64,000 nucleotides of DNA from Unio delphinus (taxonomy: Eukaryota; Mollusca; Bivalvia; Unionida; Unionidae). Every line of letters starts with the position of its first letter. Position 1 is the first letter of the stretch. Both the position numbers and the translations under genes were made by a program. The DNA is taken from positions 3,115,501 to 3,179,500 of the forward strand of contig JAQISU010000058.1 in the NCBI GenBank assembly GCA_029339505.1, in the 5' to 3' direction. Positions 61,101 to 64,000 of the stretch are shown in pieces. Below the pieces are notes generated by a model. The model was given only the letters and a program-made list of their open reading frames with translations, was not told the origin of the DNA and made no database searches.

Positions 61101-62130
61101 TGTGGATTTTCTATGTGATACTAGTTTGCTTTGCTTGACATCATTAAGACAATTTTGTGGATTTTCTATGTGTGATACTAGTTTCATGTCAAATATGAAG
61201 TGATTAAAGAAAAAATTATACTGCGCTTAAGGTATCCTGTGAACATAGTAACTTGTTTTATATCAAAATTTGAGTTTTTCAGGATTATCAAAGATAGTTT
61301 CAGTACTCATTAGGTTAAGAGATTGAAAAAAGGACAGAAGAAATTACCTTGGAACAGTACAAGAAAGGTGCCAACATGACCATAATATCATGTATATCAG
61401 TCACCATATAAAAGTCCAAAATTTTTGCCTTTGGCAAAATATGTTGATTGTGCACAGTTTGCTATCATATATTCAAACGTGACATATATTTCTTAAAATG
61501 ATTTGTTGGTCCCACTTTCTTTTCGTAAATATTTGTGCTGTGTGCCAGTTTTTATTAGTAAAACAACATGGTATTGTACTTGGTCATTATCATGTGCTAT
61601 TTACAAATAAAATATATGTTGATGTACAATCTCTATCGTGAGGATTTAGCAAACATACTGATGATTTTGGTTCTATCAGTTCTAATGAATGTAGCCTAAG
61701 TTTATTTGTACTTGCTTATATTAGATACACTCGTGCTGTTCTTCAAAGGGAGGCAGCTCCCCGTTTACCAGTGCATAAATTTGTGAGCACTATATGTCCT
61801 CTTGATTTTTCTTGTATACTTGGACAATTGAAATTATAATGATATGATTCATGTATTGGTGGCGCTATGAATCCTTTCTACCAACGGGTGAGTCTTAATA
61901 CCTTGATTTTTATGGACCCATTGCTTTTGAAGGATAGTAGTGTTTAAAACCTACAAACTTGAACCAAAAAGAATCAAGCATTATCTCTATTGTTCTTTTT
62001 CAAATATGATCGTTATTATCATTATTGTTACTAAATTAACATTGTTTTTATTCTTTTCCTTTAGACTGGTGCAGGAGCATCAGGTGGTAAATCAATAGCA
62101 AGAGTTATTGAAATCCTGGAGGCCTGTTGA
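5589..62130 (+). CDS. WAPL: WAPL, cohesin-release factor (whole gene, 16 coding exons)
   Basis: WAPL binds cohesin together with PDS5 in the nucleus and opens the ring so that it leaves chromatin. Joined coding exons are 5589-7385, 14290-14343, 16659-16859, 20471-20607, 21135-21246, 22079-22330, 23652-23763, 29666-29769, 31390-31466, 35177-35328, 40633-40748, 47501-47635, 52962-53208, 53821-53909, 55586-55681 and 62065-62130. All introns are GT-AG, and phases match across every junction (0,0,0,2,0,0,1,0,2,1,0,0,1,0,0), giving 1,248 residues. Diagnostic conserved blocks are FRMHLRAHG (exon 5), [10 protein letters not shown] (exon 6), GEWFKEEL (exon 7), CLRVLEN (exon 8), [10 protein letters not shown] (exon 12), [10 protein letters not shown] (exon 14) and [10 protein letters not shown] (exon 15). 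The first third is charged and low-complexity, as in the family. Identification is from remembered family features, not a search. The start was chosen because ATG at 5589 has A at -3 and the conserved N-terminal motif follows. Confidence 0.95.
7620..7882. repeat. ~62-bp tandem repeat, about four units, start of intron 1
   Basis: Units contain AGGTAAACATTTTTCACATT, GAGACAGCCCTTTCAGGCAA and TGTTATTAAAAATTATCT. The two downstream units are nearly identical, the first two diverged. Confidence 0.85.
8195..9528 (+). mobile_element. Tigger/pogo-like DNA transposon, non-autonomous, copy 1
   Basis: The left end is CAGTGGGACCCCACTATAAC and the right end is the inverted equivalent ending GGGGTCCCACTG, with TA on both sides (8193-8194, 9529-9530). 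TA duplication and this terminal style fit Tc1/mariner-superfamily, Tigger/pogo-like elements. The 1.33-kb interior shows no transposase. A poly-C run lies at 9404-9421. A second copy in inverted orientation is at 12633-14053. Confidence 0.85.
9529..11209. other. Intron 1 interior, nothing recognised
   Basis: I see no gene, RNA or element with readable ends. Low-complexity AATTTTAAA repeats lie near 10255-10285 and a short duplication TGATCAAATTTTCATTTGTT occurs twice near 9821-9870. Confidence 0.5.
11210..11740. repeat. Dispersed ~190-bp repeat family (intron 1)
   Basis: It carries the same landmarks as 2165-2880: GGATGGTCA, TTTTCACTGATTG, AATGAAAAT and ATGGCTGCCA stretches repeated about every 150-200 bp. 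Confidence 0.65.
11946..11993. repeat. (TTA)n microsatellite
   Basis: A run of ATT/TTA trinucleotides with two CTT interruptions. Confidence 0.95.
12254..12418. mobile_element. 165-bp hAT-type MITE
   Basis: Perfect 17-bp inverted ends CAACGTTCCCTCTAAGC and GCTTAGAGGGAACGTTG flank a short non-coding interior. The target duplication is CTTACAAT (12246-12253) against CTTGCAAT (12419-12426), one mismatch in 8 bp. An 8-bp duplication supports mobilisation by a hAT transposase. Confidence 0.9.
12633..14053 (-). mobile_element. Tigger/pogo-like DNA transposon, copy 2, inverted relative to copy 1
   Basis: The left end CAGTGGGACCCCGCTATAAC and right end AAGTCCCACTG are flanked by TA (12631-12632, 14054-14055). 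The interior reads as the reverse complement of 8195-9528; for example the GTACATTGTTTATCATCAAA stretch near 8770 has its complement near 13520. It is interrupted by a 144-bp hAT MITE at 12907-13050. No transposase frame. Confidence 0.85.
12907..13050. mobile_element. 144-bp hAT MITE nested in the Tigger-like copy
   Basis: The ends are CAGCGCCAGATTA and the inverted TAATCCGGGACTG, flanked by identical octamers CATACACG at 12899-12906 and 13051-13058. The sister element at about 9240-9260 has the octamer once, uninterrupted. The interior is GC-richer than its surroundings (GGGGCCC blocks). The terminal CAG and 8-bp duplication are typical of hAT. Confidence 0.92.
14290..14343 (+). CDS. WAPL: WAPL coding exon 2 (residues 600-617)
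   Basis: This is an 18-codon exon in phase 0 on both sides, with acceptor TTTTTCAG at 14282-14289 and donor AAG|GTAATA. It encodes [21 protein letters not shown] sequence, matching the A-V-Y-N-x-R-x-W block that follows the disordered region in WAPL proteins. It is too short to appear in ordinary ORF scans. Confidence 0.9.
14962..15020. repeat. (TA)n microsatellite
   Basis: About 29 uninterrupted TA dinucleotides. Confidence 0.98.
15190..15660. repeat. Dispersed ~190-bp repeat family with 41-bp triplication
   Basis: Landmarks AAATGAAAATGGTGACAATC and ATGGCC/ATGGCTGCC match the family. Within it, the 41-bp segment CAATGAAAATGGTGACAATC plus TGACCTCAAAGACGGATAATA is repeated three times almost perfectly at 15366-15491. 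Confidence 0.75.
16062..16120. repeat. (TA)n microsatellite
   Basis: About 29 uninterrupted TA dinucleotides, much like the tract at 14962. Confidence 0.98.
16659..16859 (+). CDS. WAPL: WAPL coding exon 3 (residues 618-684)
   Basis: The acceptor is the pyrimidine-rich CTCTCTTCCAG ending at 16658, and the donor is GAG|GTGTGT at 16859/16860. Both ends are in phase 0. It encodes a proline- and lysine-rich linker (starts PPDQPVQ) leading to SKEHKE, which joins exon 4 as KE-LFTVV, the start of the conserved C-terminal domain. The frame is also open upstream to 16584, but an acceptor at 16599 would not keep phase with exon 2, so it was not used. Confidence 0.88.
17140..17965. repeat. Diverged duplicated segment, copy 1 (intron 3)
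   Basis: It shares ordered blocks with 18205-18700: the sequence around GGGTTTGGAGTG then AATTCAAAGGC, the block GTTGATATTGAC against GTTCATATTGAC, and the AAAAATAGCTTTactg...TTTGAAGCACCAGTC block. Order and orientation are conserved, so this is a direct duplication of about 0.8-1 kb or two copies of one element. Confidence 0.6.
18205..18700. repeat. Diverged duplicated segment, copy 2 (intron 3)
   Basis: The counterpart of 17140-17965, with an internal deletion. The open frame on the minus strand at 18540-19010 (156 codons) has no recognisable motif and overlaps this repeat. Confidence 0.6.
18701..20470 (+). other. Rest of intron 3, nothing recognised
   Basis: A short (CA)n occurs near 19095. 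The block near 19208-19270 resembles 38230-38300 inside the intron-10 element (CTGTGACC...TTTCATG.TTAA.GGACTTTCC), so a further repeat family is probably present, but I cannot set its ends. Confidence 0.4.
20471..20607 (+). CDS. WAPL: WAPL coding exon 4 (residues 685-730, last codon split)
   Basis: The acceptor TTATTTTCAG ends at 20470 and the donor AAG|GTATAC is at 20607/20608. The exon encodes [10 protein letters not shown], then [20 protein letters not shown] and STRCL. The block with two or three aspartates followed by IEYLL is the first strongly conserved part of the WAPL domain. The exon ends in phase 2: AG here plus T at 21135 completes a serine. Confidence 0.93.
21135..21246 (+). CDS. 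WAPL: WAPL coding exon 5 (residues 730-767)
   Basis: The acceptor TTTGCAG ends at 21134 and the donor CCT|GTAAGT is at 21246/21247. It encodes [14 protein letters not shown] and MFGALQD, part of the first helical repeats of the C-terminal domain. FRMHLRAHG is nearly invariant in animal WAPL. It enters in phase 2 and leaves in phase 0. Confidence 0.95.
22079..22330 (+). CDS. WAPL: WAPL coding exon 6 (residues 768-851)
   Basis: The acceptor TATTTTTGTAG ends at 22078 and the donor TCT|GTAAGT is at 22330/22331. It is phase 0 on both sides. It encodes [19 protein letters not shown], then a variable acidic/lysine-rich helix pair ending ELDSIS. The [10 protein letters not shown] block is a hallmark of the family. 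Confidence 0.95.
23652..23763 (+). CDS. WAPL: WAPL coding exon 7 (residues 852-889, last codon split)
   Basis: The acceptor TTTTCTTGTAG ends at 23651 and the donor CAG|GTAATT is at 23763/23764. It encodes [20 protein letters not shown] and LGALDHIVD, a highly conserved helical pair. It ends in phase 1; the last G joins TG of exon 8 to give valine. Confidence 0.95.
24330..24640 (+). pseudogene. Decayed zinc-finger-like coding fragment (possible transposon relic)
   Basis: From 24330 one frame reads [12 protein letters not shown], then [20 protein letters not shown], a pattern (W-x-W-L-E, I-R-K, C-x2-C) that resembles the N-terminal zinc-finger of some transposase-like proteins. A different frame at 24392-24640 then stays open and ends in a lysine-rich [20 protein letters not shown] helix. 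I infer a frameshifted relic. No terminal repeats were found. Confidence 0.35.
25044..29456 (+). mobile_element. Complete 4.4-kb hAT transposon in WAPL intron 7
   Basis: The inverted ends are TAGAGCTGTACTGAT and ATCGGTACAGCTCTA (one mismatch), flanked by identical octamers ATTTAGTC at 25036-25043 and 29457-29464. Clusters of AATCGG/CCGATT motifs occupy the first about 100 bp and last about 120 bp, plausible subterminal transposase-binding sites. The transposase gene lies at 26196-28063 on the same strand as WAPL. A 16-17-base poly-C run lies near 29284. Confidence 0.95.
26196..28063 (+). pseudogene. hAT transposase with BED zinc finger, lightly decayed
   Basis: This DNA transposase would excise and insert the surrounding element. 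The N-terminal BED finger shows C-T-L-C then HLRCKH at about residues 27-55. The catalytic core includes [13 protein letters not shown], and downstream [11 protein letters not shown]. The C-terminal hAT dimerisation region reads [20 protein letters not shown] followed by SDRRGSLL. The frame shifts at about 26935, just before the conserved RDGGANM block, and two in-frame stops follow (TGA 27047-27049, TAA 27323-27325). It continues open to a TAG at 28061-28063. With three lesions in about 620 codons the element is probably dead but not old. Confidence 0.93.
29666..29769 (+). CDS. WAPL: WAPL coding exon 8 (residues 889-923)
   Basis: The acceptor TTCTTTCAG ends at 29665 and the donor AAT|GTAAGT is at 29769/29770. 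It encodes a cysteine-rich opening ([11 protein letters not shown]) and [10 protein letters not shown], matching the ERCLRVLE block of the family. The exon follows the 5.9-kb intron 7, which contains the complete hAT element. Confidence 0.93.
29770..31389 (+). other. WAPL intron 8, nothing firm
   Basis: A stretch beginning at about 30087 (GGTAACACATAGCTACCAAC) resembles the reverse complement of the sequence near 57935-57955, so both may be ends of one unidentified element. No coding motif. Confidence 0.4.
31390..31466 (+). CDS. WAPL: WAPL coding exon 9 (residues 924-949, last codon split)
   Basis: The acceptor TTTTTTTCTTCAG ends at 31389 and the donor CAG|GTGAGT is at 31466/31467. It encodes [18 protein letters not shown] and LVSSLC, matching the NPENQSYL block. 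It ends in phase 2. Confidence 0.93.
31467..33523 (+). other. Intron 9, first part: nothing firm
   Basis: A local inverted pair (CAATAACTCGCAC near 32368 and GTGCAAGTTATCGAG near 32420) may be one end of another Tigger-like element, but no second end was found. A GGTGGGTGGGT run lies near 31895. Confidence 0.35.
33524..34312 (+). mobile_element. 789-bp Tigger/pogo-like relic in intron 9
   Basis: The left end CAGTAGACTCCGTCACAAGA and right end AAGTGGAGTCGACTG are inverted, with TA on each side (33522-33523, 34313-34314). The GTGCAGTTAACC motif recurs near both ends. A transposase fragment sits inside. Confidence 0.85.
33662..33784 (+). pseudogene. Tigger/pogo transposase DDE-domain fragment
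   Basis: One frame reads [20 protein letters not shown] then [15 protein letters not shown] before TAA. The N-T-T-S-L-x-Q-P-x-D-Q-G-x-I block is the signature around the third catalytic acidic residue in pogo/Tigger-type (DDE_1) transposases. Only about 40 codons survive. Confidence 0.88.
34819..34912. repeat. 31-bp tandem triplication
   Basis: Three near-identical units of GTCAAAGGCCAAGCCAGGTG plus ATACACAAAA, starting at 34819, 34850 and 34881. Confidence 0.95.
35177..35328 (+). CDS. WAPL: WAPL coding exon 10 (residues 949-1000, last codon split)
   Basis: A long T tract then CAG ends at 35176, and the donor is AATG|GTAAGT at 35328/35329. It encodes a variable linker ([16 protein letters not shown]) and then the conserved [12 protein letters not shown], the helix that in vertebrates reads as a GVLLNLT motif. 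It enters in phase 2 and leaves in phase 1. Confidence 0.9.
35329..36797 (+). other. Intron 10, first part: nothing recognised
   Basis: AT-rich, with no element ends or coding motif seen before the hAT-like element at 36798. Confidence 0.5.
37417..37551 (+). pseudogene. Transposase N-terminal zinc-finger fragment
   Basis: The frame reads [18 protein letters not shown] then TFCTLCQK and later GGVHAN before TAG. The W-L-x2-x-K-Y-x-x-W-L / C-x2-C / H layout is that of the N-terminal finger of a hAT-like transposase group. The start codon region is broken by a TGA just upstream. Confidence 0.65.
38407..38985 (+). pseudogene. Transposase C-terminal fragment of the hAT-like element
   Basis: An open frame of 192 codons. 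It contains [20 protein letters not shown] near residues 31-51, which resembles the conserved C-terminal block of hAT-like transposases (the S-x-E-R-x-F-S motif), then a lysine/glutamate-rich coiled-coil-like tail. The opening residues are probably not the original start. It lies entirely inside the element at 36798-39301, so I treat it as transposon remnant, not a host gene. It remains open, which is notable. Confidence 0.7.
39440..40050. repeat. Dispersed ~190-bp repeat family (intron 10)
   Basis: Units with GGATTGCCATGAAAC, TGGTCCTAA, CCAGTATGGCCACC and TATGGCAGCCATCTTAAAAA follow one another with about 180-bp spacing. Confidence 0.8.
40105..40385 (-). mobile_element. tRNA-derived SINE, minus orientation
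   Basis: On the minus strand it opens with a tRNA-like head (TGGTTTGAGCATCTGCC, then a B-box-like GGTTCAAACC). It continues with a body shared with the SINE at 48.6/50.2 kb: TCAAGTCA, GGTACCAAGAG, CTTCCTCACTTGGC, TTAGTGTTAGGACTGG, ATAATGTGACTGGGTGGGAC and ATCACTATAAAC. Age is suggested by many differences between the two copies. Confidence 0.85.
40633..40748 (+). CDS. WAPL: WAPL coding exon 11 (residues 1000-1038)
   Basis: The acceptor TTTTCTTTTCACAG ends at 40632 and the donor CTG|GTAAGT is at 40748/40749. It encodes [20 protein letters not shown] and [12 protein letters not shown], a conserved helical pair. It ends in phase 0. Confidence 0.93.
40749..42100 (+). other. Intron 11, first part: nothing recognised
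   Basis: AT-rich, without element ends or coding motifs that I can support. Confidence 0.5.
42110..42627. repeat. Dispersed ~190-bp repeat family, grading into the 39-bp array
   Basis: Typical landmarks (CATCCAGTATGGCACCACAA, AAATGAAAATGGTG, ATAGCAGCCAATTTAAAATC) lead directly into the CTAGTTGGTCTTACATA minisatellite. The minisatellite unit looks like a shortened version of the family's LAGTTGGTCCTAAATGAAA-type segment (here TTGGTCTTAAATGAAG at 42606). Confidence 0.75.
42628..43160. repeat. 39-bp minisatellite, left part
   Basis: About 14 units of CTAGTTGGTCTTACATAATA plus ATCTGATACAGTTGAAAAT, with frequent variants (GATCTTGTATACT, GGTCATAAGT). It ends abruptly in the middle of a unit at the insertion of the element at 43161. 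Confidence 0.95.
43161..45037 (-). mobile_element. 1.9-kb hAT-like element inside the 39-bp array
   Basis: The left end CAGGACTTGAATTTAAC and right end GCTAATTTCGAGCCCTG are inverted and imperfect. TAATC flanks both sides (43156-43160, 45038-45042), and the array's own period confirms that five bases were duplicated. CTAGTCC/GGACTAG-type short repeats sit near both ends. Interior sequence is shared with 560-2040. A zinc-finger relic lies on the minus strand at 43597-43791. Confidence 0.85.
43597..43791 (-). pseudogene. TTF/BED-type zinc-finger transposase relic
   Basis: Starting with ATG at 43791 on the minus strand, the frame reads [20 protein letters not shown] then WCM, a TAA at 43669-43671, and in the same frame [19 protein letters not shown]. 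The pattern W-x3-R-x-W-L-x-Y-D ... C ... K-T-S-S-F-V-x-G-C-x-N-F is that of the finger found in ZNF862-like hAT-derived proteins. The rest of the transposase is missing. Confidence 0.75.
45038..45575. repeat. 39-bp minisatellite, right part
   Basis: About 13 more units of the same 39-bp repeat resume exactly at the duplicated TAATC and continue to about 45575. Confidence 0.95.
45640..45960. repeat. Dispersed ~190-bp repeat family (after the array)
   Basis: It carries CTGAACGGATAGTCATAACA, TGGAATTTTTACCGATAGTC and TGCCATGGTGGCTTGTTTGA, diverged versions of the family landmarks. Confidence 0.55.
45961..47500 (+). other. Intron 11, last part: nothing recognised
   Basis: No element ends or coding motifs. 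Short open frames on both strands near 46117-46362 are mutual shadows without family features. Confidence 0.5.
47501..47635 (+). CDS. WAPL: WAPL coding exon 12 (residues 1039-1083)
   Basis: The acceptor GGTTTGCAG ends at 47500 and the donor GAG|GTAAAT is at 47635/47636. It encodes [20 protein letters not shown] and later ATKALVE. The block completes the motif begun at the end of exon 11 ([11 protein letters not shown]). It is phase 0 on both sides. Confidence 0.95.
47636..48598 (+). other. Intron 12, first part: nothing recognised
   Basis: Plain AT-rich intron sequence up to the SINE head at 48599. Confidence 0.5.
48734..50137 (-). mobile_element. 1.4-kb piggyBac-like element inserted in the SINE
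   Basis: The 12-bp inverted ends CCCTTAAAGTGC and GCACTTTAAGGG are flanked by TTAA on both sides (48730-48733, 50138-50141). TTAA duplication and CCC ends are diagnostic for piggyBac. Remnants of the transposase lie on the minus strand. Confidence 0.93.
49430..49880 (-). pseudogene. piggyBac transposase relic, N-terminal part
   Basis: From ATG at 49880 the minus strand reads [20 protein letters not shown] then ANSDFE and stop, the acidic N terminus usual for piggyBac transposases. Further on, after frame breaks, [20 protein letters not shown] appears, matching the F-F-x-x-E-L-L-x-x-I-V-x-x-T-N block of the DDE_Tnp_1_7 domain. The catalytic centre is absent. Confidence 0.8.
50330..50830. repeat. 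~39-bp degenerate tandem repeat
   Basis: About a dozen diverged units containing AGGAGTACTRTT, ACCTTATAATGGGTGCA and CATCATGCATA. Confidence 0.85.
51176..51349 (-). CDS. 57-residue HTH (pogo/Brinker-type DNA-binding) protein of the element
   Basis: The complete small frame runs from ATG to TAA. Residues 8-50 read [20 protein letters not shown], then [20 protein letters not shown] and KRRR, a typical helix-turn-helix of the N terminus of pogo-like transposases (S-Y-x-A-x-F-K-L-x-V-V; the recognition helix ends V-R-x-W-R-K). It would bind the element's own ends. The catalytic DDE domain is missing and the frame ends just after the finger. It may be a simple truncation; whether it is expressed is unknown. 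Confidence 0.75.
   Translation of the reverse strand: MAPTTTTRKSYDAEFKLNVVAFAKQNGNRSAVRKFNVSEKLVRDWRKKRRRVALLFT
51636..52150. repeat. 128-bp tandem repeat inside the pogo-like element
   Basis: Four units start at 51636, 51764, 51892 and 52020 with GGTCAATTCCACAACCCGAG. They contain AACTTCAAAGGCACTTTATA and end AAGCCAGTCTCGGTATTC. The exact 128-bp period and low divergence show recent amplification. Confidence 0.95.
52596..52935. repeat. ~88-bp tandem array, also flanking the element on the left
   Basis: Units contain TTCTTCAAATGTACTACAAT, ACACTGTTCT, TTAATTACACCAATTGGATT and TACAGTATAAGGTCATATAC. The left fragment of the first unit (TTCTTCAAATGTACTACAAT at 50908-50927) is separated from the rest by the element at 50928-52593. 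The array ends 25 bases before exon 13. Confidence 0.95.
52962..53208 (+). CDS. WAPL: WAPL coding exon 13 (residues 1084-1166, last codon split)
   Basis: The acceptor CTCATTGTAG ends at 52961 and the donor AAAG|GTTGGT is at 53208/53209. It encodes [17 protein letters not shown], then a polar acidic/lysine insert containing [15 protein letters not shown], then DDEETFTK. The SGEW(K/Q)E...WV core is conserved in animals while the KKNKNNK stretch is a variable loop. It ends in phase 1. Confidence 0.92.
53209..55585 (+). other. Introns 13 and 14, nothing recognised
   Basis: Introns 53209-53820 and 53910-55585 surround exon 14. I see no element ends, RNA genes or coding motifs. Confidence 0.5.
53821..53909 (+). 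CDS. WAPL: WAPL coding exon 14 (residues 1166-1195)
   Basis: The acceptor TTTTTCTTCAG ends at 53820 and the donor AGG|GTAAAT is at 53909/53910. It encodes [20 protein letters not shown] and [10 protein letters not shown], matching the conserved HAGKHMEDCIVA block near the C terminus of WAPL proteins. Confidence 0.95.
55586..55681 (+). CDS. WAPL: WAPL coding exon 15 (residues 1196-1227)
   Basis: The acceptor ATATTTTGCAG ends at 55585 and the donor ACT|GTAAGT is at 55681/55682. It encodes [20 protein letters not shown] and LGFMNLT, matching the family's conserved penultimate helices. It is phase 0 on both sides. Confidence 0.95.
56080..56780. repeat. Dispersed ~190-bp repeat family (intron 15)
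   Basis: It contains GTATGACCACCATAGCAACC, CACTAAAAGACCTTATGGTG, TTAATATGGCCACCATGTCA and AATGAAAATGGTAACGATAT, repeated about every 180 bp. Confidence 0.8.
56781..58129 (+). other. Intron 15 middle part, possible unidentified element end
   Basis: GGGGGTTGGCAGCTATGTTA at about 57938-57957 is the inverse of the sequence near 30087. The block near 57365-57430 resembles 18090-18155 (GCTAATAAACATCAGCTTCC against GCTAATAAATATCAGCTTGC). These are diverged repeats without readable ends. Confidence 0.4.
58130..58560 (+). pseudogene. Tyrosine-recombinase relic (DIRS/Crypton-like)
   Basis: In the frame 58171-58365 it reads [20 protein letters not shown] then [20 protein letters not shown], ending at TAG. 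The block A-S-A-x-R-V-S-x-L-H-A carries the catalytic arginine region of the tyrosine recombinases encoded by DIRS-like retrotransposons and related elements. After a frame change, [20 protein letters not shown] at 58386 resembles the following family block. At least one frameshift and stops make it inactive. The 3' part runs into the 65-bp array. Confidence 0.65.
58540..58830. repeat. 65-bp tandem repeat
   Basis: About five units of CTGTCAGGGTCAGTCATTTG, TTGGATATCTAGGTGATAGT and CCAAAACAGCTTATGCCATG. Open frames seen here are by-products of the repeat having few stops in some phases. Confidence 0.95.
58607..59191. repeat. 585-bp tandem duplication, copy 1
   Basis: It starts at GCTGTCAGGGTCAG and runs through the 65-bp units, unique sequence (CTATAAGCACAAGTACGATA) and the left 170 bp of a CAGGGTTC-type MITE. 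Copy 2 follows directly with a constant offset of 585 bases. Confidence 0.95.
59192..59776. repeat. 585-bp tandem duplication, copy 2
   Basis: It differs from copy 1 by only a few scattered substitutions (for example TACGATATTG against TATGATATTG), so it is young. After 59776 the MITE sequence continues as in the family, whereas copy 1 jumps back to the repeat start. Confidence 0.95.
59606..60035 (+). mobile_element. ~430-bp internally deleted derivative of the 36.8-kb hAT-like family
   Basis: The left end CAGGGTTCTTATGGTCCTTG and the interior GGTCTTGGAAATCTCTGTTT and AAAGTCTTTGAATTTCTCAT match the two ends of the element at 36798-39301. The right terminus is degraded. A second left half at 59021-59191 exists only because of the 585-bp duplication. 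Confidence 0.85.
60040..60230. repeat. Dispersed ~190-bp repeat family, single unit
   Basis: It carries GCAGATGGTCATATTGATAA, AAATGAAATTGGTGATGATC and AATGGTGGCCATTTG. Confidence 0.65.
60243..60490. repeat. 63-bp tandem repeat, four units
   Basis: Units contain ATTTTATCGATTCTGATTCA, AAATGTTATTGACATG and CTTTTCCAATAAAATACTTC. Confidence 0.95.
60690..61190. repeat. ~60-bp tandem repeat, about nine units
   Basis: Units contain GACATCATTAAGACAATTTT, GTGGATTTTCTCTGTGATAC and TAGTTCACTTTGCTT, with length variation of a few bases. Confidence 0.95.
61191..62064 (+). other. End of intron 15, nothing recognised
   Basis: AT-rich intron sequence up to the acceptor of exon 16. AATAAA at about 61606 is intronic. 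Confidence 0.5.
62065..62130 (+). CDS. WAPL: WAPL terminal coding exon 16 (residues 1228-1248) with TGA stop
   Basis: The acceptor TTTTCCTTTAG ends at 62064. The exon encodes [20 protein letters not shown] then C and TGA at 62128-62130. The ending S-I-x-R-V-I-E-x-L-E matches the family C terminus. It lies 6.4 kb beyond exon 15, across the most repeat-rich intron of the gene. Confidence 0.93.
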   Translation, partial: TGAGASGGKSIARVIEILEAC

Positions 62131-63740
62131 TACCAACCTCTTGTCATGATGCCGTAGTGCACATCTCATCTCAGGAAGGAAATCCATTGAAGTGACTCAC
62201 TTATCGACATCATCCCTCTGGCTTGTCAACTTGTTAATACTAGTCTAAACTGGCATTGTTTCTTTTTGTAAATAGATCAGTTACCATTCTGTAGCAATAC
62301 AAAATGGAAAAAAATCAAACAATCACCGTCAAGATCCATATATATCAATGATGGATATAGGAACTTCATTCTTTTTAGCTCAGTGATATACATGGAAACA
62401 TCTTGTTAGTAACACTGACTGATGTGGAGACTTTATTGAATATATGTAATATTACAACTACCCATGGTGTACATAATGTTTAAAATGACGCTTTTTATTT
62501 TGAAAAGCTTATTCAGAGAGTACATTATTTAACTACACAGCTTTGGGTTTTTTTTATTAAATATTTAGGCTTTGAAGTTAACTTGGTTTCATTAATGTTA
62601 AACTAAAGTGAAATGGATGTTATTGTATCATCAGTTTCCATGTTCTATTGGAACTCAAGAATTTAAATCTAAGACTTCAAGATATAGTTTCATGATATTC
62701 ATGCATGTTCACGGTTTGTTCAAGACAGATGTGGTAGTTGTAACAGTTCCACATCACACTCTTGTTCTGCTCTTGAACAGATTGTTATTTCTGAAAGATT
62801 TTATTTGATTTTACATCCTCATTTACAAATAATAGGGCATATATTTGGCCCTTTTTAAAATTGGAAAGATGTGATACTTTCAAGATGCTAGCAGCTGATA
62901 GTATTTTTGATAGTCCTGTAAATAGGGATTTAAATATGTAAATAAGTATACATTTATATCGGAGTACAGGATTGTGGTAAAGTTGCAGTCATTAGTTAAG
63001 GTATCTAGATCATGGACCAACCATTTCTTTTATTTGCTTTTCAGTCTAGATATTTAAAATGATTATGATGAGGATTAAATTCGAAAAAAATACAAATTGT
63101 AACTCTTTTCAGTCTGTGATTCTGCCCAGTATTTTTTTTTTGTGACACATCTTTCTAAATTATTAATGTATTACTTAAAGTGAAACCTAAACTAATATGA
63201 ATAGTTTTTCTTTTCACCTTTGTTCATTTTGTTTTAGAAATGATTGCAAGTAAAAAAAAAAAAAAAAAAAAAAAACAAGAGTGCAAATTTCTTTAACATG
63301 GCTTTTTTATGCTTCAAGATCAGCACATGTTGCCGTACAATTGGTTCTGCTGGATTTTTTTATTTTTTAAATATGAATCCAGTATAAAGTATCACTGAAG
63401 CCAACAATATCTCTGTTACCAAATTTATGGACCAAATTATAGATTCTAAAATTTCAGTTTTAAAACAATATGTAATGGAAACAAAAATCATGAAGTTGCT
63501 GGAAGCAATTTGCAACACAACCAATTTTTAATCCACCATGTCATTTTGTAAAACATTTTCTTTTGCTAAGACAGAATATTTATCCCAAGTAAGATAATGT
63601 TTCCTGTTATTTAATTATGATGTAACCAAAATCAGTCATGGTGTGACAAGATTAAATACTGTGAATCATGTGGAACCAATTTTCATGGGAAAGCTAGACC
63701 CCAAATTTAAAGTGATAATAAAATGCAAGCCAAGCTGATG
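62131..63740 (+). other. WAPL: WAPL 3' UTR (inferred)
   Basis: No reading frame of note follows the stop codon. The stretch is AT-rich and contains a run of 24 A at 63252-63275, which is genomic and could be an internal-priming site or a retroposition scar. The end is inferred from the AATAAA at 63717-63722, the first canonical hexamer downstream of the stop that I found. Confidence 0.6.
63717..63722 (+). promoter_or_regulatory. Candidate polyadenylation signal AATAAA
   Basis: This is the first canonical hexamer after the WAPL stop, followed about 30 bases later by T-rich sequence (TCTGTTCTTCTTCTGTTCC), a plausible downstream element. A second AATAAA lies at 63993-63998 at the very end of the window. 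Confidence 0.5.
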
Positions 63741-64000
63741 TTTAAAACATCTGTTCTTCTTCTGTTCCTCTACCAACCATTGCTACCCATGTTTGATGGT
63801 AAAGCAGTATTCGTTCGTTTGTTTGCTTGTTTGAATACCTATGATATTTATTGTGCTGATAACTGCATCTCATGATACATTGCTAAAAGATGAGGAACAA
63901 TGACAATTGATTTATTATGATTTAATTTTCATGCAAAATTTCATGAACATACAGTTCTGTACTAATGTAATAACTATAACTGATGCCATTGTAATAAATG

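Noticed and set aside
63252..63275. Poly(A) tail of a retrocopy
   Set aside because: No processed coding sequence precedes it and no target duplication was found; it sits in the WAPL 3' UTR as a simple A run.

Overview
This is a eukaryotic, AT-rich, intron-rich and transposon-rich window, almost certainly from an invertebrate animal. A mollusc (perhaps a bivalve) is my best guess from the general style of the repeats, but nothing in the sequence proves the taxon. There is no prokaryotic organisation, no operon and no CRISPR array.

The window is essentially one host gene on the + strand: an ortholog of WAPL (wings apart-like), the cohesin-release factor. I can trace 16 coding exons with consensus splice sites and continuous reading phase, from an ATG at 5589 to a TGA at 62128-62130, giving a predicted protein of 1,248 residues (about 1,190 in vertebrates). 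Exon 1 (599 codons) carries the disordered N-terminal region with PDS5-binding-type short motifs. Exons 3-16 carry the conserved helical-repeat C-terminal domain. At least one upstream non-coding exon is implied, because a splice acceptor sits at 5561-5562. The 3' UTR probably runs from 62131 to about 63740.

Region by region: 1-5562 holds an old transposon-derived repeat (about 560-2040) split by a 410-bp inverted-repeat element, a dispersed repeat, two minisatellites (30 bp and 65 bp units), and a 77-bp tandem array that repeats the 3' splice site. Intron 1 (7386-14289) holds two oppositely oriented Tigger/pogo-like elements, one split by a 144-bp hAT MITE, plus another hAT MITE. Intron 7 holds a 4.4-kb hAT element with a nearly intact transposase gene. 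Intron 9 holds a Tigger-like relic. Intron 10 holds a 2.5-kb hAT-like element with 5-bp target duplication and a minus-strand SINE. Intron 11 holds a 39-bp satellite interrupted by a 1.9-kb hAT-like element. Intron 12 holds a SINE split by a piggyBac-like element, and a pogo-like element inserted in an 88-bp tandem array. Intron 15 holds a tyrosine-recombinase relic, a 585-bp tandem duplication and several minisatellites.

The window's main interest is (i) the tandemly duplicated splice acceptor just before the start codon, whose units each carry a tiny upstream ORF, (ii) the multiplied Y-S-R-like motifs in the N-terminal region, and (iii) several transposon insertions whose empty target site is preserved elsewhere in the same window, so boundaries and target duplications can be read directly. 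I saw no convincing wholly new multi-gene system.
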